DNA from: Casp-actino8 sp965659595
GTDB taxonomy: Bacteria; Actinomycetota; Acidimicrobiia; Acidimicrobiales; Ilumatobacteraceae
Direction: 5' to 3'
Length of the DNA: 64,000 bases
NCBI GenBank assembly: GCA_965659595.1
Contig: CBFHWN010000003.1
Span: forward strand, 10,173 to 74,172
This document shows, one piece after another, positions 15,065 through 23,157 of the stretch. Every line of letters starts with the position of its first letter. The stretch's first letter is position 1. The notes under the pieces are model-generated. The model had not been told where the DNA came from. It saw only the letters and a program-made list of their open reading frames with translations, and made no database searches. The position numbers were made by a program, and so were the translations under genes.

Positions 15065-15936
15065 CGGAGCCCCGTCGAGTGGCCGACGAACATCGACATC
15101 AGCACGTTCCGTGGAAGGCTGCCGGCCGAGCCTCGGAACGCCATGACGATCCCGACAGCGTGGTTCGTGACACCGGATGGGTGTTCAACAACGCAACTGG
15201 TGATCAGTTGACTCTCGAGCAGTTCGTGGATTCGGGTGAGCAAGAAGTCGGGGCCTACTTGCAGTGTTTCGGGTTCGATCCAGCCGAGAACGAACAACTT
15301 TCGATCGTCGAGATCGGTTCGGGGATCGGACGCATGACCGCCAGCTTCACGCGTCGATTCGCATCAGTCGTCGCGTGCGACCTCGACGCGTCGTTCCTCG
15401 ATCGTTGTCGTGAGACCGTAACGGCGTTCGGTGTGCCCGATCGACTGCGGACGTCATACGTGTCGGATGGTCGTTCACTGGCCATCGAGTCAGCATCGGC
15501 CGACGTGGTGTTCAGTTACATCACATTGCAACACTGCAATGCCGACGATGCTCTTCGTCTCACCTCGGAGGCCTTCCGCGTGGTCAAGCCCGGCGGTCGC
15601 GTGGTGCTCAACTACCGCACTTGGATCGGACGAGACACCGTGCTCTTTCCGGCCGGTGTGATCACTCGTCTGCTGTGGCGAGTCCCGCTTCTCGGGACGT
15701 GGCTGTCTCGTCAGCGATGGTCGACTCGACTTGGCTGGCAGGCCAATCGGCTCACACCACGTGCGGTCGTTCGACACCTGGTCTCGACTGGGGTCAAGGT
15801 GGCGTCTCCCGAGCTCTGGTTTCGAACCGGTCACCGTCGCGTGGCCTCCAAGGGAGGAGTGAGCGGTTTCTCGATCCGCACCTTCGAGGGAATCGATCCG
15901 AGCCACTGGTGGTTAATCACCCGTCGACCCGACTGA
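15061..15936 (+). CDS. SAM-dependent class I methyltransferase
   Basis: The 291-residue protein has a class I methyltransferase fold with motif I VEIGSGIGRMT (about residues 82-92), VACDLDASFLDRC as motif II, and the ADVVFSYITLQHC and VVKPGGRVVLNYR segments. It is translationally coupled to lysC (GTGA overlap) and sits directly before asd. The usual lysC-asd pair is therefore interrupted by this gene. The substrate is unknown. Nothing in the sequence ties it to aspartate-family chemistry beyond position. Confidence 0.85.
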   Translation: MTEPRRVADEHRHQHVPWKAAGRASERHDDPDSVVRDTGWVFNNATGDQLTLEQFVDSGEQEVGAYLQCFGFDPAENEQLSIVEIGSGIGRMTASFTRRFASVVACDLDASFLDRCRETVTAFGVPDRLRTSYVSDGRSLAIESASADVVFSYITLQHCNADDALRLTSEAFRVVKPGGRVVLNYRTWIGRDTVLFPAGVITRLLWRVPLLGTWLSRQRWSTRLGWQANRLTPRAVVRHLVSTGVKVASPELWFRTGHRRVASKGGVSGFSIRTFEGIDPSHWWLITRRPD

Positions 15937-15945
15937 GGTGACCGT

Positions 15946-15951
15946 TAGCCT
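15946..15951 (+). promoter_or_regulatory. -10 hexamer of asd
   Basis: TAGCCT ends 8 nt before ATG 15960. It could give asd its own leaderless transcript besides read-through from lysC. Confidence 0.5.
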
Positions 15952-15959
15952 TTGGAGCC

Positions 15960-16982
15960 ATGCGAGTCGGTGTGGTCGGAGCGACAGGTCAGGTCGGAAG
16001 TGTGATGCGAGCGCTCCTCGAAGAGCGCAACTTTCCGATCGACGAGATCAGGTACTTCGCCTCGGCGCGTTCGGCCGGGTCGACCCTGCCGTGGAAGGGC
16101 CAGCCCATCGTGGTCGAGGACGCGACTACGGCTGATCCGTCGGGCCTCGACATCGCTCTTTTCTCGGCTGGAGCCACCTCGTCACGCGAACTTGCCCCCA
16201 AGTTCGCGGCGGCTGGCGTGATCGTGATCGACAACTCCTCGGCTTGGCGTATGGACCCTGACGTTCCTCTCGTCGTGAGCGAGGTGAACGGCAACCTGGT
16301 GCATTCGACGAAGAAGGGCATCATTGCCAACCCCAACTGCACCACGATGGCGGCCATGCCGGTGTTGAAGGTGCTGCATGACGAAGCGTCTCTGCAGAAG
16401 ATGATCGTCAGCACTTACCAGGCAGTGTCGGGCGGCGGTCTCGCTGGTGTCGACGAACTCGACAAGCAGTCCCGCGACACAGTCGACCGGGCGAGGGATC
16501 TCACCTTCGACGGCGCCTCGGTTCCATTCCCCGAACCGGCGAAATTCACCAAGCCCATCGCATTCAACGTTCTTCCTTATGCGGGCAAGTACGTCGACGA
16601 CGGAACGCTCGAGACCGACGAAGAGCAGAAGCTCCGCAACGAGAGTCGCAAGATCCTCGACATTCCCGGTCTCAGGGTGTCGGGAACCTGCGTGCGCGTG
16701 CCGGTGTTCACTGGTCACTCGCTCAGCATCAATGCCGAGTTCGCTCACCCCATTTCGGTCGAGCGGGCGACGACGCTGTTGTCATCGGCGCCGGGTGTGG
16801 TGGTGCTCGATGTCCCCACACCACTCGAGGCTGCCGGTAACGATCCGAGCTACGTCGGACGTATCCGGCAGGACTCGACGGTCGACGGCAGTCGTGGGCT
16901 CGTGCTTTTCGTCAGCAACGACAACCTGCGCAAAGGTGCCGCACTCAACGCGGTCCAGATCGCCGAACTGTTCGTGAAGTAG
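15960..16982 (+). CDS. asd: Aspartate-semialdehyde dehydrogenase
   Basis: The 340-residue enzyme reduces aspartyl phosphate to aspartate semialdehyde with NADPH. It shows the N-terminal MRVGVVGATGQVGSVM, the catalytic Cys in IANPNCTTMAAMPVL, the YQAVSGGG segment, and the substrate-binding RVPVFTGHSLSINAEF with catalytic His. It follows lysC and the methyltransferase gene and precedes gpmA by 9 bp. Confidence 0.96.
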   Translation: MRVGVVGATGQVGSVMRALLEERNFPIDEIRYFASARSAGSTLPWKGQPIVVEDATTADPSGLDIALFSAGATSSRELAPKFAAAGVIVIDNSSAWRMDPDVPLVVSEVNGNLVHSTKKGIIANPNCTTMAAMPVLKVLHDEASLQKMIVSTYQAVSGGGLAGVDELDKQSRDTVDRARDLTFDGASVPFPEPAKFTKPIAFNVLPYAGKYVDDGTLETDEEQKLRNESRKILDIPGLRVSGTCVRVPVFTGHSLSINAEFAHPISVERATTLLSSAPGVVVLDVPTPLEAAGNDPSYVGRIRQDSTVDGSRGLVLFVSNDNLRKGAALNAVQIAELFVK

Positions 16983-16991
16983 AACGTTTCC

Positions 16992-17750
16992 ATGGGCGGA
17001 CACGCAGTCGGAACACTCGTCATTCTGCGCCACGGCGAGAGCACGTGGAATCAGCAGAACCTGTTCACCGGCTGGCATGACGTTCCACTGTCCGACAAAG
17101 GTCGTATCGAAGCGGCGGGCGCCGGGCGCACCATGTCCGACGAAGGTCTGCGCTTCGACGTGGCGCACACCTCGGTTCTCGAACGAGCCGTCGTCACGTG
17201 CCATTTGGCGCTGGACGCGATGGGACAGGTGTGGTTGCCGCTGCAACGTTCGTGGCGACTGAACGAACGGCACTACGGCGCACTACAGGGTCTCGACAAA
17301 TTGGCCACCGCCGAACGGCACGGACAGGAGCAGACCAATCTGTGGCGCCGCAGTTTCGACATTCCTCCGCCGCCGGTCGATATCTCCAGCCCCGAACACC
17401 CGGTGAACGATTCGCGGTATCGATTGCTTGCACCCGATTCGCTACCGGCCAGTGAGTGTCTGAAGGACGTAGTGGCCCGGGTGCTCCCATATTGGTACGA
17501 CCAGATCGTCCCTCAGTTGCGAGCCGGCCTCGACGTACTGGTCACCGCCCACGGCAACTCGCTGCGAGCCCTCCTCATGCATCTGGAGGACGTTTCGGAA
17601 TCCGACATCCCCGAGATCAACATCCCGACCGGGGTTCCTCGGCGCTACCGGTTCGCCGACGACTTTTCGGTGACCGAGGTTTGCTATCTGGGTGACGCTG
17701 TGGCTATCGAAGCCGCAGCGGCTGCCGTGGCGCGGCAGGCCGGCGGTTGA
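16992..17750 (+). CDS. gpmA: 2,3-bisphosphoglycerate-dependent phosphoglycerate mutase
   Basis: The 252-residue protein has the RHG phosphatase signature LRHGESTWNQQNLFTGW with the phospho-accepting His. It also has NERHYGALQG and the second active-site stretch VTAHGNSLRALLMHLE. It interconverts 3- and 2-phosphoglycerate in glycolysis. It is 9 bp downstream of asd and probably co-transcribed. The C-terminal tail of small residues after the catalytic fold is ordinary for actinobacterial GpmA. Confidence 0.94.
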   Translation: MGGHAVGTLVILRHGESTWNQQNLFTGWHDVPLSDKGRIEAAGAGRTMSDEGLRFDVAHTSVLERAVVTCHLALDAMGQVWLPLQRSWRLNERHYGALQGLDKLATAERHGQEQTNLWRRSFDIPPPPVDISSPEHPVNDSRYRLLAPDSLPASECLKDVVARVLPYWYDQIVPQLRAGLDVLVTAHGNSLRALLMHLEDVSESDIPEINIPTGVPRRYRFADDFSVTEVCYLGDAVAIEAAAAAVARQAGG

Positions 17751-17820
17751 TTCGTCCGTAAGTGGCTATCCGGGCTGTGTGTCGCTGGACTCGTCCCGGT
17801 GACGGCTGGCTCGTTCGTAT

Positions 17821-17839
17821 GTGAACGGCACATGTTCAC
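17821..17839. promoter_or_regulatory. Possible operator, GTGAAC-N7-GTTCAC
   Basis: A perfect 6-7-6 inverted repeat lies 9-27 bp upstream of the TATAGT hexamer of the cNMP-binding gene, where it would overlap the -35 region. The half-site resembles GTGA of Crp sites, but the spacing is wider than the Crp consensus. Confidence 0.4.
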
Positions 17840-17847
17840 GATCGTCG

Positions 17848-17853
17848 TATAGT
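17848..17853 (+). promoter_or_regulatory. -10 hexamer, leaderless start of the cNMP-binding gene
   Basis: TATAGT ends 7 nt before ATG 17861. This argues for that ATG rather than GTG 17852, which overlaps the hexamer. Confidence 0.6.
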
Positions 17854-17860
17854 GACGCTC

Positions 17861-18286
17861 ATGGCAGGCAAAAAGGCGTATTTGGCGGGTCTCAGCAAGG
17901 TGTCGTTGTTCTCGTCGTGTTCCAACAAAGACCTCGAGAAGATCGCCAAGGCTGGTGACGAGGTCACGGTCGAGGCCGGAGCGACCATCGTCGACCAGGG
18001 GCAAACCGGTCGTGAGGCCTTCGTTCTGCTGAAGGGCGCGGCCACCGTGCGTCGCAATGGCAAGAAAGTCGCCACCCTCGGCCCGGGTGCCGTCATCGGC
18101 GAGTTGTCATTGCTCGATCATGGCCCTCGTACCGCCACGGTGGTGGCCGACGGCGACTGCACGATGCTCGTGATCAGTCAGCGGCAGTTCCTCGGCGTCA
18201 TCGACGCCATTCCGGCACTGGCCCACAAGCTGCTCGGCACGCTCGCTGGTCGAATCCGCGAACTCGACCGTCAGTACTACGGCTGA
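17861..18286 (+). CDS. Stand-alone cyclic-nucleotide-binding-domain protein
   Basis: The 141-residue protein is little more than one cNMP-binding beta-roll. It contains LSKVSLFSSCSNKDLEKIAK, GREAFVLLKGAATV, and the phosphate-binding-cassette-like stretch GAVIGELSLLDHGPRTATVVA. In that cassette GE and the R-T-A-T pattern, which hold cyclic nucleotides in Crp-type domains, are present. There is no DNA-binding or enzymatic domain, so the effector partner must be a separate protein. It stands between gpmA and the membrane Fe-S oxidoreductase gene on the same strand. Whether it binds cAMP cannot be told. Confidence 0.8.
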   Translation: MAGKKAYLAGLSKVSLFSSCSNKDLEKIAKAGDEVTVEAGATIVDQGQTGREAFVLLKGAATVRRNGKKVATLGPGAVIGELSLLDHGPRTATVVADGDCTMLVISQRQFLGVIDAIPALAHKLLGTLAGRIRELDRQYYG

Positions 18287-18302
18287 TCGACTCTTCATCT
18301 GC

Positions 18303-18329
18303 GGGAACCCGGTGTGAGGTGAGGTTCCC
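18303..18329. terminator. Hairpin after the cNMP-binding gene
   Basis: GGGAACC and GGTTCCC form a perfect 7-bp stem around a 13-nt loop, 17 bp after the stop codon. It has no T-tract and could be an attenuator or terminator before the next gene. Confidence 0.35.
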
Positions 18330-18348
18330 CATTGCGGTGAGGCCCGAG

Positions 18349-18354
18349 TAGCGT
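18349..18354 (+). promoter_or_regulatory. -10 hexamer of the Fe-S oxidoreductase gene
   Basis: TAGCGT ends 9 nt before ATG 18364. Confidence 0.45.
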
Positions 18355-18363
18355 TCGCCCTGC

Positions 18364-20655
18364 ATGGCTACGCACACCGACTCCCCGGCCGCGCCCACGG
18401 GCCCGCGGCGACTGAAGCCGTATCAGCTCTCGATCGCCATCGGATCGTTCATGGCTGTGTTCATCACGGTCTCGGGAATACTTCCCCTCATCACCGGCTG
18501 GGAGAACGATTCCCCGATCCATCGTGAGGTGTTCGGAGGCATTCCTGGGCCCCTGAAGGTCGCCTTCTACACCGTGATTCCGGCCCTCGTTCTCTGGGGG
18601 TCGTTCCGGTTCGCCGACCGAGTCCGCAACTGGGAGCGAGGCGCGCCTGATCGTCGCCGCACTACCGCCAAGAACGCCAAGAACCGCCTGCGCGACTTCC
18701 GGGCCGGTGTGTACATGCAGACCTTGCTCCGCGATTCGGCGGCCGGTCTCATGCACTCGCTCATCTACTTTGGATTCCTGATCCTGCTCGGAGTCACGAC
18801 AGTTCTCGAGGTCGACCACCAGCTGCCCGAGAGCCTGAAGTTCCTCCACGGTGACGTATATCGCGGCTACGTGTTCGTCGGCGATTTCGCCGGCCTCATG
18901 TTCACCGGCGGAGTGGTGTGGGCGATTGTGCGCCGATACGTGCAGCGTCCTTACCGCATCCGCATCAAGACGAAGCCTGAGCACGCCGTCATCCTCGGTG
19001 TGTTGCTCGCCATCGGCGTGTCGGGGTACGGCGCCGAGATGTTCCGTATCGCCGAGAACCAGGCGAGCGGTCTGAACATGGATCACGAGAAGTGGTCGTT
19101 CGTCGGCTATCCGCTCGCTCAGATGGTGGACGGCTGGTCGCTCAGCAGCCTCGAACTCTGGCATCAGGGATGGTGGGTGGCTCACGTTCTCACTTTCGTG
19201 GCCTTCCTCGTGATTCTCCCGATGACCATGCTCCGCCATATCTTCACATCGCCGCTCAACATGTATCTCAAGGATCGTGACCGTCCGAAGGGTGCGATGA
19301 AGGCGATGCCGAATCTCACCGAGACGTCGCTCGAGACCTTCGGAGCGGCAGTGGTCGAGGATTTCACGTGGAAGCAGTTACTCGACACCGATGCCTGCAC
19401 GATGTGTGGCCGGTGTACGAGTGTGTGCCCGGCTCACGCAACCGGCAAAATGCTCGACCCGCGCGAGATCGTGTTGAAGACGGGTGAAGTGATGGCGGCA
19501 ACGGCGTCGCACGCACCTGGTGGACGGGTGAGTCCGCCCCTCGGCACCGATCCCGAGATCACAATCTCGGCCAATTCGCTGTTCGAGCGCATCACGGCCG
19601 AAGAAGTATGGAGCTGCACGTCCTGCAAGGCGTGCGACGAGATCTGCCCTGTCAACATCGAAATCCTCGACAAGATCCTCGACATGCGTCGTTATTTGTC
19701 GCTCATGGAGAGCAATTTCCCGGCCGAGCTCGGCAACGCCTACCGCGCCATGGAGAACCAGGGCAACCCGTGGGGTATGAACCAGGGCGACCGTGCCGAG
19801 TGGGCCAAGGATCTCGATGTCGACATCGTTGATCCGGGTGACGCCTTCTCGCACGAATACCTCTATTGGGTCGGCTGTGCTGGCTCGTTCGATGACAAGA
19901 ACAAGAAAGTCACTCAGTCGATGGCCAAGCTGCTTCGTCGAGCGGGTATCGACGTGGCGATCCTTGGACCGAGCGAGATGTGCACGGGTGACTCCGCTCG
20001 CCGTTCGGGTAACGAGTACTTGTTCCAGATGCTCGCCATGCCCAACATCGAGACGTTGAACGGCATGGGTGTGAAGAAGATCATCACCCAGTGCCCGCAT
20101 TGCTTCAACACGCTGGCCAACGAATATCCGCAGTTGGGCGGCCAGTACGAAGTCGTTCATCACACGCAGTTGCTCGAGCAGTTGATCGACAGTGGTCAAC
20201 TCGACGTGAGCAACGCGACTCTCGAGGAGCGCATCACGTATCACGACTCGTGCTACCTCGGTCGCCACAACGACGTGTACATGGCCCCTCGCAAGGTGGT
20301 GGCGTCGATCAAGGGCGTCGAAGTCGTCGAGATGAGTCGTAACGGCACCAAAGGCATGTGCTGTGGCGCCGGCGGTGCTCGCATGTGGATGGAGGAATCC
20401 ATCGGTACCAAGGTGAACGACGAACGAGCTCGTGAGGCATTGTCGACGGGCGCATCTCGCGTGGCGACGGCCTGCCCGTTCTGTTACATCATGCTCGATG
20501 ACGGCGTGAAGGGTGCGGGCGTCGAGGAAGATCAGGTCCGCGTTGGCGACGTTGCGATCCACTTGCTCGAAGCCATCGAGAACGGTGAGCGGCAGTTGGC
20601 CAATCCAGGTTCCCCGCTCCTCGCAGAATCTTCAACTCCCGTCGCCGGCGAGTGA
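18364..20655 (+). CDS. Membrane-bound (Fe-S) oxidoreductase with HdrD-like domains
   Basis: The 763-residue protein has an N-terminal membrane part of about six helices (residues 20-305) resembling the cytochrome b subunit NarI/DsrM. Two ferredoxin-type clusters follow: C345-x2-C348-x2-C351-x3-C355P and C418-x2-C421-x2-C424-x3-C428P. Two C-terminal cysteine-rich CCG domains, as in HdrD/GlpC, end with MCCGAGGARMWME and ATACPFCYIM. Such proteins move electrons between a soluble donor, often electron-transfer flavoprotein or a dehydrogenase, and the quinone pool. The partner is not encoded next to it. The gene is self-contained, with both halves fused in one chain. Confidence 0.82.
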   Translation: MATHTDSPAAPTGPRRLKPYQLSIAIGSFMAVFITVSGILPLITGWENDSPIHREVFGGIPGPLKVAFYTVIPALVLWGSFRFADRVRNWERGAPDRRRTTAKNAKNRLRDFRAGVYMQTLLRDSAAGLMHSLIYFGFLILLGVTTVLEVDHQLPESLKFLHGDVYRGYVFVGDFAGLMFTGGVVWAIVRRYVQRPYRIRIKTKPEHAVILGVLLAIGVSGYGAEMFRIAENQASGLNMDHEKWSFVGYPLAQMVDGWSLSSLELWHQGWWVAHVLTFVAFLVILPMTMLRHIFTSPLNMYLKDRDRPKGAMKAMPNLTETSLETFGAAVVEDFTWKQLLDTDACTMCGRCTSVCPAHATGKMLDPREIVLKTGEVMAATASHAPGGRVSPPLGTDPEITISANSLFERITAEEVWSCTSCKACDEICPVNIEILDKILDMRRYLSLMESNFPAELGNAYRAMENQGNPWGMNQGDRAEWAKDLDVDIVDPGDAFSHEYLYWVGCAGSFDDKNKKVTQSMAKLLRRAGIDVAILGPSEMCTGDSARRSGNEYLFQMLAMPNIETLNGMGVKKIITQCPHCFNTLANEYPQLGGQYEVVHHTQLLEQLIDSGQLDVSNATLEERITYHDSCYLGRHNDVYMAPRKVVASIKGVEVVEMSRNGTKGMCCGAGGARMWMEESIGTKVNDERAREALSTGASRVATACPFCYIMLDDGVKGAGVEEDQVRVGDVAIHLLEAIENGERQLANPGSPLLAESSTPVAGE

Positions 20656-20664
20656 CGAGACCCC

Positions 20665-21249
20665 TCAGGGGGTGAGGTGGGCGAGGACGAGTGAGCGGAG
20701 AGTGTCGATGTTCGCTCCATTGTGCGTACTCACCCAGACCACGTCACCGGGATCGAGTTCGCATCCGGCCGCTAGTTCCTTCTTGCGGGTTTGACGCTTG
20801 GACGACCTGACCTTGTCACCCTTGGTCGCCACCACCGTGTGCGGTACCTCGCACTCGCGCAGCCAGTCGAGCATCTGCACGTCGAGTTTGGTCGGGCCGA
20901 TCTCGCCGTCGACCAAGACGAACACCATGACGAGGGGCTCGCGATCGAGCAGATATCCCTCGATCATCTTCTGCCAACCCTGCTTCACTCGACCAGGAAC
21001 CGCTGCGTAGCCGTAGCCGGGGAGATCGACCAGCGTTCCACCCTTCGGCACGGTGAACACATTGATCAATTGGGTGCGTCCCGGCGTGTTCGACACTCGT
21101 GCCAGTTGTCGCTGATTGGCGAGGGCGTTGATCAGCGACGACTTTCCCACGTTGGAGCGTCCGACGAATGCGACTTCAGCCGGGGAGTCGGGAAGGTCGC
21201 GGACATCGGTGGCCGACTGCACGAATTTGATCTGCAGTGGACCGGTCAC
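20665..21249 (-). CDS. engB: Ribosome biogenesis GTPase EngB/YsxC
   Basis: The 194-residue GTPase has G1 GRSNVGKSS, G2/G3 region NTPGRTQLINVF with DLPGYG, and G4 ATKGDK. It assists assembly of the large ribosomal subunit. The reading frame stays open upstream through the end of dcd, but GTG 21249 is the likely start because LQIKFVQSATDV is a family-like beginning and TACACT lies 6 nt before it. It is the second gene of a dcd-engB pair on the minus strand and converges on the Fe-S oxidoreductase gene. Confidence 0.93.
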   Translation of the reverse strand: MTGPLQIKFVQSATDVRDLPDSPAEVAFVGRSNVGKSSLINALANQRQLARVSNTPGRTQLINVFTVPKGGTLVDLPGYGYAAVPGRVKQGWQKMIEGYLLDREPLVMVFVLVDGEIGPTKLDVQMLDWLRECEVPHTVVATKGDKVRSSKRQTRKKELAAGCELDPGDVVWVSTHNGANIDTLRSLVLAHLTP

Positions 21250-21255
21250 GAGTCG

Positions 21256-21261
21256 AGTGTA
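21256..21261 (-). promoter_or_regulatory. -10 hexamer, leaderless start of engB
   Basis: On the minus strand TACACT ends 6 nt before GTG 21249, between dcd and engB. Confidence 0.5.
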
Positions 21262-21268
21262 CGAGGGC

Positions 21269-21835
21269 TCAGCGTTCGAAGTTCTCGAAGTAGCGGCTCG
21301 GTGTGGGTCCGCGTTGACCGAGATACTTCGAACCACGCGCACCCTTGCCGTACGGCTGATCGGCAGGCGTCGTCATCTGCATGAAACTCACCTGACCGAT
21401 CTTCATACCGGGATACAGCGTGATGGGCAGGCTCGCCACGTTGGCCAACTCGAGTGTCACGTGACCGTCGAATCCGGCGTCGATGAATCCGGCGGTCGAA
21501 TGAATGAGGAGACCGAGTCGGCCGAGCGAACTCTTGCCCTCGATACGTGCGACGAGGTCAGCGGGAACGCCGACGCGTTCGAGGGTCGACCCCAACACGA
21601 ACTCACCGGGATGCAGCATGAACACCCCGTCCTCGGGAATCTCGACCAGTTCGGTGAGGCTGGTCATGTCCTGCTTCACGTCGATCACCCCGGCCGTGTG
21701 ATTGCGGAACACCCGGAAGAGATTCGAGAGGCGCACATCGATCGACGATGGCTGGATCATCGTTTCGTCGAGTGGATCGATGACGATCCGACCGGCGGCC
21801 AAGGCTTCCCGGATGCTGCGGTCGGAGAGAATCAC
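21269..21835 (-). CDS. dcd: dCTP deaminase
   Basis: The 188-residue protein begins MILSDRSI and contains IQPSSIDVRL, EGKSSLGRLGL, HSTAGFIDAGFDGHVTLEL with the catalytic Glu, and the C-terminal GSKYLGQRGPTPSR. Dcd deaminates dCTP to dUTP. Several actinobacterial and archaeal forms also hydrolyse the product to dUMP, and the sequence here is close to those forms. Which activity it has cannot be settled by eye. It starts with GTG and is followed by engB after 19 bp. Confidence 0.94.
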   Translation of the reverse strand: MILSDRSIREALAAGRIVIDPLDETMIQPSSIDVRLSNLFRVFRNHTAGVIDVKQDMTSLTELVEIPEDGVFMLHPGEFVLGSTLERVGVPADLVARIEGKSSLGRLGLLIHSTAGFIDAGFDGHVTLELANVASLPITLYPGMKIGQVSFMQMTTPADQPYGKGARGSKYLGQRGPTPSRYFENFER

Positions 21836-21842
21836 GTCGCCA

Positions 21843-21848
21843 ACCGTA
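21843..21848 (-). promoter_or_regulatory. -10 hexamer, leaderless start of dcd
   Basis: On the minus strand TACGGT ends 7 nt before GTG 21835. Confidence 0.55.
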
Positions 21849-21896
21849 GTTCCCCGATGGACCGACTTTGCAGGTGACGGCCCTGTGAGCCACCGC

Positions 21897-21902
21897 TAAC
21901 CT
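21897..21902 (+). promoter_or_regulatory. Putative -10 hexamer of tRNA-Gly
   Basis: TAACCT ends 27 nt before the first base of the tRNA, leaving a short 5' leader for RNase P. Confidence 0.4.
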
Positions 21903-21929
21903 GACCCGTCACCGGGCTCGCCCGGCACT

Positions 21930-22000
21930 GCGGATGTAGTTCAATGGCAGAACATCAGCTTCCCAAGCTGAGAACGCGGGTTCGATTCCCGTCATCCGCT
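21930..22000 (+). tRNA. tRNA-Gly(CCC)
   Basis: A 71-nt cloverleaf can be folded. The 7-bp acceptor stem pairs GCGGATG with CATCCGC, the anticodon stem TCAGC/GCTGA encloses the loop TTCCCAA (anticodon CCC), and the T arm is CGGGT-TCGATTC-CCGTC. The discriminator is T and no CCA is encoded. The kynureninase ATG begins only 2 nt after the 3' end. Confidence 0.95.
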
Positions 22001-22002
22001 CG

Positions 22003-23157
22003 ATGACCTCTCGGCAGACGGCTCTCGACCTCGATGCCGACGATCCTTTGGCCTCGTTTCGAGCCGAATTCGTCATTCCGGATCCGGGTCTCGTCTACCT
22101 CGACGGCAACTCCCTCGGGCGTACTCCGAAATCAACGGTCGAACGCCTTCGGCATGTGATCGAGTCGGAGTGGGCCGGGGATCTCATCCGAAGCTGGGAG
22201 CATTGGCTCGATCTGCCCCGCCGAGTGGGCGACCAGATGTCGGCGATCATCGGCAGTCGTCTTGGTGAAGTCGCCGTGCACGACTCCACCACTCTGAACC
22301 TCTATCAGGGAGTTCACATCGCGCTCGGACTTCGTCCCGATCGTCGAGTGATCGTCGTTCCAGCCGACGAGTTTCCGACGGATCGCTATGTGGTGGAAGG
22401 CATCGCCGCCGACAGAGGACTCGAAGTTCGACCCTTGACTCCCGACGTCGATTTGTCGGAGGTTGCGGTCATCGTTCGCAGCGTGATCGATTACCGATCG
22501 GCCGAACGGGCTGACGTGGCTGCCTTCACCTCTCACGTTCGTGGACAAGGTGCCTTGGTTCTCTGGGACCTTTCGCACACCGCCGGTGCCGTCGAGTTCG
22601 ACGTGCACGCACTCGGAGTCGATCTCGCCGTGGGTTGCACCTACAAGTTCCTGAACGGAGGCCCGGGTGCCCCGGCGTTCACGTTCGTAAGAGCGGAACT
22701 TCAGCAGGACGCTCATCAGCCCATCCACGGCTGGTTCGCACAGAAGGATCAGTTCGAGATGGAACGCGGCTTCGATCCGCACGACGACATTCGTCGTGTG
22801 CTGCTCGGAACCCCGCACGTTCTCAGCCTCGTCGCAGCCGAAGAGGGGATAACCCTCTCGGCGCGTGCTGGCATGCCGAGCATCGCCGCCAAGGGTCGCG
22901 CTCTCACCGCATTCGCCCTCGACGTATGTGACCACTTCGGACTGGTCACGTCCACACCGCGCGATCCCGAGCGACGTGGCTGCCACATCGCAGTTCACGT
23001 CCCCGATGCTCGTGAGCGCCTGAAGTGTCTGGCCGATCATGGCGTCATTGCCGACATGCGACCTCCCGACATCCTTCGCTTCGGCATGAGTCCGCTCACG
23101 ACTCGATTCGTCGACGTATGGGACGGACTGCAGAGAACGGCCGAACTCGCATCGTGA
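22003..23157 (+). CDS. kynU: Kynureninase
   Basis: The 384-residue PLP enzyme cleaves kynurenine or 3-hydroxykynurenine to (hydroxy)anthranilate and alanine. It shows the family start LVYLDGNSLGRTPK, the WDLSHTAGA segment, the PLP-lysine motif CTYKFLNGGPGAP, and IHGWFAQKDQFEM. The N-terminus matches family expectations, so ATG 22003 is very likely right although it follows tRNA-Gly by 2 nt and has no ribosome binding site. A NUDIX gene overlaps its stop codon by 4 bp. No other kynurenine-pathway gene is present. Confidence 0.93.
   Translation: MTSRQTALDLDADDPLASFRAEFVIPDPGLVYLDGNSLGRTPKSTVERLRHVIESEWAGDLIRSWEHWLDLPRRVGDQMSAIIGSRLGEVAVHDSTTLNLYQGVHIALGLRPDRRVIVVPADEFPTDRYVVEGIAADRGLEVRPLTPDVDLSEVAVIVRSVIDYRSAERADVAAFTSHVRGQGALVLWDLSHTAGAVEFDVHALGVDLAVGCTYKFLNGGPGAPAFTFVRAELQQDAHQPIHGWFAQKDQFEMERGFDPHDDIRRVLLGTPHVLSLVAAEEGITLSARAGMPSIAAKGRALTAFALDVCDHFGLVTSTPRDPERRGCHIAVHVPDARERLKCLADHGVIADMRPPDILRFGMSPLTTRFVDVWDGLQRTAELAS

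Noticed and set aside
19378..20562. 394-codon minus-strand frame opposite the Fe-S oxidoreductase
   Set aside because: It is antisense to conserved Fe-S and CCG motifs and has no family resemblance.
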